Below, in pieces: positions 37,074 through 43,272 of a stretch of 43,272 nt of DNA (position 1 is the stretch's first letter; every line of letters begins with the position of its first letter). The translations under genes and the position numbers were made by a program. Source of the DNA: Corynebacterium glucuronolyticum (GTDB lineage Bacteria > Actinomycetota > Actinomycetes > Mycobacteriales > Mycobacteriaceae); assembly GCA_022772305.1 (NCBI GenBank), contig JALFAQ010000017.1, forward strand, positions 1 through 43,272, in the 5' to 3' direction. The notes beneath the pieces were generated by a model that saw only the letters and a list, made by a program, of their open reading frames with translations, was not told where the DNA came from and did no database searches.

Positions 37074-38105
37074 ATGGCTGAAAAGAGAATGCTGCGCGTT
37101 GAGCGCCGAAACTCAACCACACCCATCGAAAGCAAGCCGCGGTGGATCCGCACCCAAGTATCCACCGGCCCCGAGCTGAAAGACATGCGCGAGCGCGTCT
37201 CCGGCGCCTCCCTCCACACCGTGTGCCAGGAAGCTGGCTGCCCCAACCTTCACGAGTGCTGGGAATCCCGAGAAGCCACCTTCCTCATCGGTGGTTCGCA
37301 ATGCTCCCGCCGGTGTGACTTCTGCCAAATTGCCTCTGGTCGGCCCGACCCGCTCGACCGCGACGAGCCTCGTCGCGTTGCCGAGTCCGTCCGCGAAATG
37401 GGCCTCAACTACGCCACCATCACCGGCGTTACCCGCGACGACCTCGAAGACGAGGGCGCGTGGCTCTACGCCGAGGTTGTTCGCAAGATTCACGAGCTCA
37501 ACCCGCACACCGGTGTAGAGAACCTCACCCCTGATTTCTCCGGCAAGCCCGACCTTTTGCGCATCGTCTTCGAAGCCCGCCCGGAGGTTTTCGCACACAA
37601 CGTGGAAACCGTTCCCCGCATCTTCAAGCGCATCCGCCCGGCCTTCCGCTACGACCGCTCCCTTGATGTCATTCAGCAGGCACACGACTTCGGCCTCATC
37701 ACCAAGTCCAACCTCATCCTCGGTATGGGTGAAACCCCCGAGGAGATCCGCGAGGCCCTCGACGACCTCCGCTCCGCCCACTGCGACATCATCACCATTA
37801 CGCAGTACCTGCGCCCCGGCCTCCGCTACCACCCCATCGACCGCTGGGTAAAGCCCGAGGAATTCATCGAGCACGCCGAGTACGCCAAGGAGATCGGTTT
37901 CACCGGTGTCATGTCCGGCCCGCTCGTCCGCTCCTCCTACCGCGCCGGTCGCCTGTACGCCCAGACCATCGCGGCCCGTGGCGAACAACTCCCCGAAAAC
38001 CTCTCCCACCTGGCCGAAACCTCCCAGGGCTCCACTGCTCAGGAGGCATCGACGCTGCTCAAGAAGTACGGGCCGAGCAAGGACACGCCCGTCGGTGTGA
38101 AGTAG
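37074..38105 (+). CDS. lipA: Lipoyl synthase LipA (radical SAM)
   Basis: A 343-residue enzyme inserting two sulfurs into octanoyl-lysine. The auxiliary 4Fe-4S cluster is bound by Cys51, Cys56 and Cys62 ([12 protein letters not shown]), and the radical-SAM cluster by Cys77, Cys81 and Cys84 (CSRRCDFC). The C-terminal [12 protein letters not shown] carries the conserved Ser that ligates the auxiliary cluster. ATG 37074 follows AAGGAAAAACC. It is in an operon with lipB and perhaps the DUF4191 gene 53 bases on. Likely clients are the E2 protein and GcvH in this same window. Confidence 0.96.
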   Translation: MAEKRMLRVERRNSTTPIESKPRWIRTQVSTGPELKDMRERVSGASLHTVCQEAGCPNLHECWESREATFLIGGSQCSRRCDFCQIASGRPDPLDRDEPRRVAESVREMGLNYATITGVTRDDLEDEGAWLYAEVVRKIHELNPHTGVENLTPDFSGKPDLLRIVFEARPEVFAHNVETVPRIFKRIRPAFRYDRSLDVIQQAHDFGLITKSNLILGMGETPEEIREALDDLRSAHCDIITITQYLRPGLRYHPIDRWVKPEEFIEHAEYAKEIGFTGVMSGPLVRSSYRAGRLYAQTIAARGEQLPENLSHLAETSQGSTAQEASTLLKKYGPSKDTPVGVK

Positions 38106-38158
38106 CGTAAGACAGCACTGTAAACTACACCCGGCAGACTAATTAGAAGGTGGTTCAC

Positions 38159-38932
38159 ATGGCAGATGCGAAGAAAGCACAGATAAAGGCACAGGAAAAG
38201 GAAGCGAAGAAGGCTAAGCGCGAACAGCGCAAGCAAACCCGCAAGCAGGTGTGGGAAGCCTTCAATATGCAGCGGAAGCAGGACAAAATGCTGGTTCCGC
38301 TTATGCTGCTCGCTTTCTTGGGTCTTGGCATCCTCGGTTTCCTTATCGGCCTCGCTTTCTCCGCCCAGTGGTTCGGCCTCATCATCGGCCTCATGCTGGG
38401 TGCCATGCTCGCCATGTACATCTTCCCCAAGAGGATGGAGTCGAGCTTCTACGAGCGCACCGCCGACCAGCCTGGTGCGGCCGCCTGGGTAGTTGAAAAC
38501 CTTAAGGATGGCCCGGGTATGCAGTGGCGCTCCAAGACCGCCGTTGCTGCCAACGCACACATGGATGTCGTGCACCGCGTCGTCGGTGCCCCCGGCATCA
38601 TCCTCGTCGGTGAGGGCGAGCCGCATCGCGTGAAGCCTCTCATGGAGCAGCAGAAGAAGCGCCTCAACCGGATTGCCAAGAAGATCCCCGTCTACGAGTT
38701 CATCGTCGGCGATGGTGAGGGGCAAGTTCCGTTGAAGAAGCTGCAGCGGGAGATTATGAAGCTCCCCCGCAACTACAAGAAGAATGCTGTCCCGGCCATG
38801 GCTGCACGTGTGGAATCCATGGATGCACAGTCCGGCCCCGGTGCGGGACTGCCCAAGGGGCCGCTGCCCAAGGGTGCCAAGATGTCCGGTATGAACCGGC
38901 GCGCCCGCAGGCACGCGAACCGCACCAAGTAA
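38159..38932 (+). CDS. DUF4191 membrane protein
   Basis: A 257-residue protein of the actinobacterial DUF4191 family (Rv2219-like). A charged N-terminal coiled coil (KKAQIKAQEKEAKKAKREQR) leads to two membrane helices, about LVPLMLLAFLGLGILGFLI and WFGLIIGLMLGAMLAMYIF. A soluble C-terminal domain has VVGAPGIILVGEGEP and ends in a basic tail (RRARRHANRTK). Function is unknown. I chose ATG 38159 because AGAAGG lies about 8 bases upstream; a GTG at 38150 overlaps this site. The constant position after lipA is recalled from other genomes. Confidence 0.88.
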   Translation: MADAKKAQIKAQEKEAKKAKREQRKQTRKQVWEAFNMQRKQDKMLVPLMLLAFLGLGILGFLIGLAFSAQWFGLIIGLMLGAMLAMYIFPKRMESSFYERTADQPGAAAWVVENLKDGPGMQWRSKTAVAANAHMDVVHRVVGAPGIILVGEGEPHRVKPLMEQQKKRLNRIAKKIPVYEFIVGDGEGQVPLKKLQREIMKLPRNYKKNAVPAMAARVESMDAQSGPGAGLPKGPLPKGAKMSGMNRRARRHANRTK

Positions 38933-38944
38933 CTGCACCACCTC

Positions 38945-38986
38945 AGCCCCCGCTTACCCGGCGGGGGCTTGCCCCTTTTCAGGGGT
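38945..38986 (+). terminator. Terminator after the DUF4191 gene
   Basis: AGCCCCCGC (38945-38953) and GCGGGGGCT (38961-38969) form a 9-bp stem followed by TTGCCCCTTTT; a smaller CCCC/GGGG hairpin overlaps the tail. It starts 13 bases past the stop. Confidence 0.8.
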
Positions 38987-39026
38987 AGATATAGATATAG
39001 CCTGCCAAATTTGGTGGTGTTGAAGT

Positions 39027-40628
39027 ATGGACTTTTTCGTGGACAACCCCCTGTTTACCCTCGTGGTAATCATGGCTGTTGGTCTTTTACTTGGAAGAAT
39101 CAACTTCTTTGGCATTAAGCTCGGCGTCGCCGCCGTCCTCTTCGTCGGACTCGGTTTCGCCACGCTTGTCCCCGATATTGAACTGCCACCGCTGCTGTAC
39201 AACATGGGGCTTACCCTCTTCGTGTACACCATCGGCCTCGAATTCGGTCCCTCTTTTTTCCATACTCTGCGCACCACGGGGTGGAAGCTTAACGTTTTCC
39301 TCACCATCCTTCTCGCCCTTATCACGGTGGTGACCTTCGGTGGCGCAGTCGTCCTCGGCTTCGGCCCGGATACTGCAGGTGGCATCTTCACCGGCGCGTT
39401 GGTGAATACCCCCGCTTTGGCAGCGGTGGTGGAGTCTGTCAATAGCTCCGGTATTGGCAATCCCCAGGTGCCAGTTGTTGCCTACTCACTTACCTACCCC
39501 ATTGGTGTTCTCGGTGTCATCATCATGTTCGCTATTTTCCAGCGGATTTTCCGGGTAGATTATGCCCAGGAAGCAGACGAGGCCGGCCTTACTCCCCACG
39601 AGCTGGAACACTGGCAAATTGAGGTAGAAGTGGGCAACCTCCCGCCGGTCGACGATATTCCCGAGATCTTTGACCTGGCCATCATCGTGACGCGTATTCG
39701 CAGGGGCAAGAAGGAAATCCTTGCTGGTACCGGCGACCGCCCCCGGCTCGGCGATGTCCTCACCATTGCGGGTGCACCCGACGAGTTAAAGAAGGCCGAA
39801 CGGATCATCGGCACGTTTGTCAGCTCCCGCCCCAACCGCAATAAAGGACTCGACTACGATCGGCTCGTCGTTACCGACGAATCCGCTGTGGGCCTGCCTC
39901 TGGCAGAGCTCAAGCCGAAACTGCCAGGTGTCCTCATCTCACGCGTCAAACACGGCGACGATGACCAGGTTGCCCGCCCGGACATGGTGCTGCATCTCGG
40001 CGACCGCATCCGTATCGTGTCCACCCCAGAAAACAGGGAGAAGGCACGCCGCTTCTTTGGTGATTCCTACAGCCAGGCCGCAGCCCTCGAAATGCTACCC
40101 CTCCTCAGCGGCCTCATTTTGGGGTTACTCGTCGGCATGATTGCGATTCCTTTACCCGGCGGGGTGTCCCTCAAGCTTGGTTCCGCCGGTGGTCCCCTCG
40201 TTGTAGGTGTCATCCTTGGCGCGGTTTCGCGCACGGGACGCTTTGTCTGGCACCTCCCCTATGCTGCTGGCCGCATCCTCAAGGAGTTCGGTCTCACCCT
40301 GTTCCTCGCCGGTATCGGCACGACGGCTGGCGCCGGATTCGCCTCGGCTCTCCAGGACCCGACATCGCTACGTGTCATTGGCTTCGGCGCGGCCATCACG
40401 ATGGGGCTCGCTGCAACGGAGATTCTCTTCGGCTACAAGGTGCTCAAAATCCCGTACGGCACGCTCACAGGCTTCGTCTCAGCACTCCACACCCACCCCG
40501 CGCTGCTCAGCTACGCCTCCGACCAGGCGCGCAATGATATGCCGGGGGCGGGCTACGCCATGGTGTACCCCATGGCGATGATCGCCAAGATCGTGTGCGC
40601 GCAGGCGCTGTTTTTCCTCTTGGTCTGA
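39027..40628 (+). CDS. AspT/YidE/YbjL-type membrane antiporter, intact
   Basis: A 533-residue transporter with the duplicated AspT layout: about five N-terminal helices, a cytoplasmic middle with two TrkA-C-type regions (about 200-355; LAIIVTRIRRGKKEI and GVLISRVKHGDDD), and about five C-terminal helices. The repeat hallmark GFGPDTAGGIFTGALVNTPAL in the first half is mirrored by GFGAAITMGLAATEI and GFVSALHTHPALLSYA in the second. AspT exchanges aspartate for alanine, but family substrates vary, so none is assigned. ATG 39027 lacks a good ribosome binding site. It corresponds to cg2425. A decayed paralogue lies at 34865-36092. Confidence 0.88.
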   Translation: MDFFVDNPLFTLVVIMAVGLLLGRINFFGIKLGVAAVLFVGLGFATLVPDIELPPLLYNMGLTLFVYTIGLEFGPSFFHTLRTTGWKLNVFLTILLALITVVTFGGAVVLGFGPDTAGGIFTGALVNTPALAAVVESVNSSGIGNPQVPVVAYSLTYPIGVLGVIIMFAIFQRIFRVDYAQEADEAGLTPHELEHWQIEVEVGNLPPVDDIPEIFDLAIIVTRIRRGKKEILAGTGDRPRLGDVLTIAGAPDELKKAERIIGTFVSSRPNRNKGLDYDRLVVTDESAVGLPLAELKPKLPGVLISRVKHGDDDQVARPDMVLHLGDRIRIVSTPENREKARRFFGDSYSQAAALEMLPLLSGLILGLLVGMIAIPLPGGVSLKLGSAGGPLVVGVILGAVSRTGRFVWHLPYAAGRILKEFGLTLFLAGIGTTAGAGFASALQDPTSLRVIGFGAAITMGLAATEILFGYKVLKIPYGTLTGFVSALHTHPALLSYASDQARNDMPGAGYAMVYPMAMIAKIVCAQALFFLLV

Positions 40629-41105
40629 TTACCCGCGGATAACCGCAGTCCCGGTGGCACGGTCGTGCAGACCGCGGCCATCGGCGTCGGTAAGAATCGG
40701 GGGGAGGATGAAAATGGTGAGGAGCGTGCGCCCGAGGCACCGAAGGAAACCGACGCGCTGGCCAGGGCGATCAATGCACGCAATGCCCATCCCCAGCATG
40801 GCCTGCCCCGGAGTGCGAGCGAACAGGAACGCACTCACCACGGAAATCACCGCCCACACCATGAGCTGCACAGTCGCCTGCCCTCCCAATTCGTAGGTGA
40901 AGTGCGTGATCACCGCTGCCACAACGGCCGCAATGATCCAGTCGATGAGCAGACCGCCGATTCGGCGCACCATCGAGGCCAAAGAGCCGGGCCCCGACTC
41001 CGTCAGGCCGATCTGCTCCCCCGGCCACCGGTTGGGGCGGGACGGGTCCTCATTTTGTGCAGGAATCTGTGGCCCGTTGAGCCAACTCGAATTCTTGTCG
41101 CGCAT
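40629..41105 (-). CDS. RDD-family membrane protein
   Basis: A 158-residue membrane protein. A polar N-terminal 40 residues precede the RDD domain: MVRRIGGLLIDWIIAAVVAAVI holds the Arg and Asp landmarks (R..D), followed by LMVWAVISVVSAFLFA and TPGQAMLGMGIACI. A last helix, GRTLLTIFILPPILT, ends with a conserved Asp. RDD proteins are small membrane proteins of mostly unknown role. It corresponds to the Rv2219A position upstream of glnA. Its stop directly abuts the stop of the convergent permease gene with no intervening terminator. ATG at 41105. Confidence 0.85.
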   Translation of the reverse strand: MRDKNSSWLNGPQIPAQNEDPSRPNRWPGEQIGLTESGPGSLASMVRRIGGLLIDWIIAAVVAAVITHFTYELGGQATVQLMVWAVISVVSAFLFARTPGQAMLGMGIACIDRPGQRVGFLRCLGRTLLTIFILPPILTDADGRGLHDRATGTAVIRG

Positions 41106-41197
41106 GTCGCTAACCTTACCCGGCAGTTCAGATGTATTAGCGCGGAGGCATGAAGTAGACTCGAGACATCTGTAAGCGACACGCGCGAGGAGAAAAA

Positions 41198-42634
41198 ATG
41201 ACCTTCAAAAATGTGGAGGATATTCAGAAATTTATCATGGACGAGGAAGTGGAATTCATTGATATTCGCTTCACAGATGTTCCCGGAATCGAGCACCACT
41301 TTTCCATTCCAGCCTCTGAATTCGATGAGGGTACGGTAGAAGAGGGTCTCGCCTTCGATGGTTCCTCCATCCGAGGTTTCACCAGTATCGACGAGTCCGA
41401 CATGACGCTCCTCCCCGACCTGTCCACAGCGATGTTGGATCCGTTCCGACGTGCAAAGACGCTAAATATCAAGTTCTTTGTCCACGATCCGTTCACCCGC
41501 GAGCCTTTCAGTCGCGACCCCCGCAATGTCGCTCGGAAAGCCGAGGAATACCTAGCCTCCACAGGGATCGCAGATACCTGTCAGTTCGGCGCCGAGGCTG
41601 AATTCTACATCTTCGATTCCGTCCGCTATTTCACGGACACCAACCAGGCTTTCTTCCACGTCGACTCCGACGAAGGTTGGTGGAACCGAGACAAGGAAAT
41701 CGACCTCGACGGCTCCTACAACCTTGGTAACAAGACCCCAGTTAAGGGTGGGTACTTTCCCGTCGCACCGACCGACACTCTCGTCGATCTCCGCGATGCC
41801 ATGACTCGCAACCTTCAGAAGGCGGGTTTCCACATTGAACGTTTCCACCACGAGGTAGGTACCGGCTCCCAGCACGAGATCAACTACCGCTTCAACACGC
41901 TGCTCCACGCCGCCGACGACCTCCAGACGTTCAAGTACATCATTAAGAACACCGCCATCGAGGCCGGCAAGTCCGCCACCTTCATGCCGAAGCCCCTCGC
42001 CGGTGACAATGGCTCCGGCATGCACGCCCACCAGTCCCTGTGGAAGGACGGCAAGCCCCTCTTCTACGACGAGTCCGGATACGGCGGACTGAGTGACATG
42101 GCCCGCTACTACATCGGTGGCATCCTCCACCACGCCCCCGCTGTCCTCGCGTTCACCAACCCAACCCTCAACTCCTACCACCGCCTGGTACCTGGCTTTG
42201 AGGCCCCGATCAACCTCGTATACTCACAGCGCAACCGCTCCGCCGCGATCCGCATCCCGATCACTGGCTCCAACCCGAAGGCAAAGCGCATCGAGTTCCG
42301 CGCACCGGATCCGTCGGGCAACCCGTACCTCGGCTTTGCGGCCATGATGATGGCCGGCATCGACGGCATTAAGAACCGCATTGAGCCGCACGCCCCGGTG
42401 GATAAAGATCTTTACGAGCTCCCGCCGGAGGAGGCTCAGTCCATCCCGCAGGCACCTGCTTCCCTCGAGGAGGCCCTCAAGGCGCTCGCCGAGGATTCCG
42501 AGTTCCTCACGGAAGGCGATGTGTTCACCGAGGATCTCATCGACACCTACGTCAAGTTCAAGGTCGATCACGAGATCACCCCGGCTCGCCTCCGCCCGAC
42601 GCCGCTCGAATTTGAGATGTACTACAACTGCTAG
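41198..42634 (+). CDS. glnA: Glutamine synthetase type I GlnA
   Basis: A 478-residue enzyme making glutamine from glutamate and ammonia. Family signatures are [17 protein letters not shown] near the N-terminus, the metal-ligand EAEFYIFD, the ATP-binding [14 protein letters not shown] and NRSAAIRIP. The adenylylation Tyr lies in [12 protein letters not shown] (about residue 406), so GlnE-type control is likely, as in C. glutamicum glnA. ATG 41198 follows AGGAG by 6 bases. A TAGACT -10 candidate lies near 41154-41159, and CAGATGT/ACATCTG arms flank it (41129 and 41169 regions). I see no clear AmtR box. Confidence 0.96.
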   Translation: MTFKNVEDIQKFIMDEEVEFIDIRFTDVPGIEHHFSIPASEFDEGTVEEGLAFDGSSIRGFTSIDESDMTLLPDLSTAMLDPFRRAKTLNIKFFVHDPFTREPFSRDPRNVARKAEEYLASTGIADTCQFGAEAEFYIFDSVRYFTDTNQAFFHVDSDEGWWNRDKEIDLDGSYNLGNKTPVKGGYFPVAPTDTLVDLRDAMTRNLQKAGFHIERFHHEVGTGSQHEINYRFNTLLHAADDLQTFKYIIKNTAIEAGKSATFMPKPLAGDNGSGMHAHQSLWKDGKPLFYDESGYGGLSDMARYYIGGILHHAPAVLAFTNPTLNSYHRLVPGFEAPINLVYSQRNRSAAIRIPITGSNPKAKRIEFRAPDPSGNPYLGFAAMMMAGIDGIKNRIEPHAPVDKDLYELPPEEAQSIPQAPASLEEALKALAEDSEFLTEGDVFTEDLIDTYVKFKVDHEITPARLRPTPLEFEMYYNC

Positions 42635-43076
42635 TTTTTCTGGGGTTTCGCACACCTGCTGTTTTGCGTTTGCCCTGGTCACAACCGTGCGTCTTGTGCG
42701 CTGTGTGTGAGGGCTGGACCGGGATTTTCCGGGATCGCCCGAGACTTTCAAGGCTTCTACACACCCCAAAAAGCGGTAAAAATGTCGCAGCAATAACGCT
42801 CCGACGGACAGCGACGGGCAGCGATGAAAAACGACGAAAAGAGATGGGCAGCGATTGCAAGTCAACAACACACCCCCCCCCAAAGAGCTAGCGTTGCTAG
42901 TCGACGATGCCCCCAGGCTCTCGCCTGGGGGCTTTCTCGTCCCTGGTCAGGGCTGTGTGATGTGGGCAGTGTTAGCTACTTTTGCGTGCGCGGATGCGAC
43001 CCCTGGTGAGGGGTGTGCGTTGTGGTCACGCCTGATCGCCCCACCTGGGGGTTGGTTGTTGTGGTTTGTTGGGGGG
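42635..43076. other. Intergenic region between glnA and the HNH-type fragment
   Basis: About 440 bases without a supported gene. It contains a stretch of imperfect short repeats (42801-42856, GGACAGCGAC / GGGCAGCGAT / GGGCAGCGAT), a run of nine Cs (42873-42881), a terminator at 42909-42936 and GT-rich low-complexity sequence before 43076. Confidence 0.6.
42909..42936 (+). terminator. Terminator downstream of glnA
   Basis: GCCCCCAGGC (42909-42918) and GCCTGGGGGC (42923-42932) form a perfect 10-bp stem with loop TCTC, then TTTC. It lies 275 bases after glnA, so an unseen transcript may also end here. Confidence 0.8.
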
Positions 43077-43272
43077 TTAGGCGTTTTCTCGTTCGACCAT
43101 TTTCTTGGCGAGTCTGATGGCACCGCCTTGGGCACACGGGTGCATGTTCAGTTTCGGTGCCCCGCCGAAGGCAGGCACCCACATGTCCAACCCGTTGATC
43201 TTTTCCACATGCCCATGCAGGCGACGATCCCTGTCATCATCATTCCTGCCATTATCAAACGGGCACAACAGG
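43077..43272 (-). CDS. DUF222 / HNH endonuclease-type protein, C-terminal end (partial)
   Basis: About 64 residues on the minus strand, entering from the right edge. The frame is open to the last base. It reads LCPFDNGRNDDDRD, then GHVEKINGLDMWVPAFGGAP and LNMHPCAQGGAIRLAKK before a stop. This resembles the tail of actinobacterial 13E12-repeat/DUF222 proteins with an HNH nuclease motif (CxxxN..NDD, then a RHGH- and WVPPxGGPP-like tail). Such genes are multicopy in Corynebacterium and often border rearranged regions. The start and most of the protein lie outside the window. Confidence 0.6.
   Translation of the reverse strand, partial: LLCPFDNGRNDDDRDRRLHGHVEKINGLDMWVPAFGGAPKLNMHPCAQGGAIRLAKKMVERENA

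Overview
The window is a high-GC actinobacterial chromosome segment, almost certainly from a Corynebacterium. The gene order pknL / aroG / Rv2179c-like exonuclease / acyltransferase / ROK glucokinase / pimB / two NlpC-P60 hydrolases / qcrBAC-ctaE / ctaF-ctaC / asnB(ltsA) / erpA-like / DUF3043 / cobUTS / ilvE / pepA / sucB(aceF) / lipB-lipA / DUF4191 / AspT-type permease / RDD protein / glnA is, from memory, the C. glutamicum cg2388-cg2429 order and broadly the Rv2175c-Rv2220 order of M. tuberculosis. Supporting traits are a split bc1-aa3 branch (diheme QcrC, no ctaD here), class II DAHP synthase, PimB, LtsA and an E2 subunit with two lipoyl domains. I cannot name the species.

Layout. 1-2860: an unidentified partial reading frame at the left edge, then a divergent pair made of an Rv2175c-like DNA-binding protein and the PASTA kinase PknL. 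2866-8998: a minus-strand series for aromatic biosynthesis, RNA turnover, phospholipid acylation, sugar phosphorylation, PIM synthesis and cell-wall hydrolysis. 9297-17129: a short secreted NlpC/P60 hydrolase with a long regulated leader, then the cytochrome bc1-aa3 genes in two minus-strand operons (ctaE-qcrC-qcrA-qcrB with 4-base overlaps, and ctaC-ctaF). 17691-24471: asnB/ltsA, an A-type iron-sulfur carrier, a DUF3043 membrane protein coupled to cobU-cobT-cobS, and an AbrB-family membrane protein. 24520-29656: ilvE, pepA, a small hypothetical gene and the lipoylated E2 gene. 29966-34485: gcvP-gcvT-gcvH. 34511-36092: an IS3-family remnant that has removed the 3' end of a twice-frameshifted AspT/YidE-type permease. 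36290-42634: lipB-lipA, DUF4191, an intact AspT-type permease, an RDD protein and glnA. The right edge holds the C-terminal end of a DUF222/HNH-type protein.

How the genes fit together. Two themes stand out. The first is the respiratory supercomplex plus envelope enzymes (PimB, NlpC/P60 pair, LtsA, PknL). Both bc1-aa3 operons have CRP/GlxR-type palindromes upstream, and the short NlpC/P60 gene appears to have an MtrA-type direct repeat at its promoter and a ydaO-like (c-di-AMP) riboswitch in its leader. The second is a lipoate cluster: E2 with two lipoyl domains, the glycine cleavage genes including lipoyl carrier GcvH, then lipB and lipA, so the cofactor's main users and its makers are neighbours.

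Most of the window is ordinary conserved core genome. I found no CRISPR array, tRNA, rRNA, prophage or convincing new multi-gene system. The points most worth following up are regulatory (nlpC leader, GlxR-type sites, paired repeats before asnB) and evolutionary (lipoate cluster, decaying permease with IS scar, E2 linker repeats).
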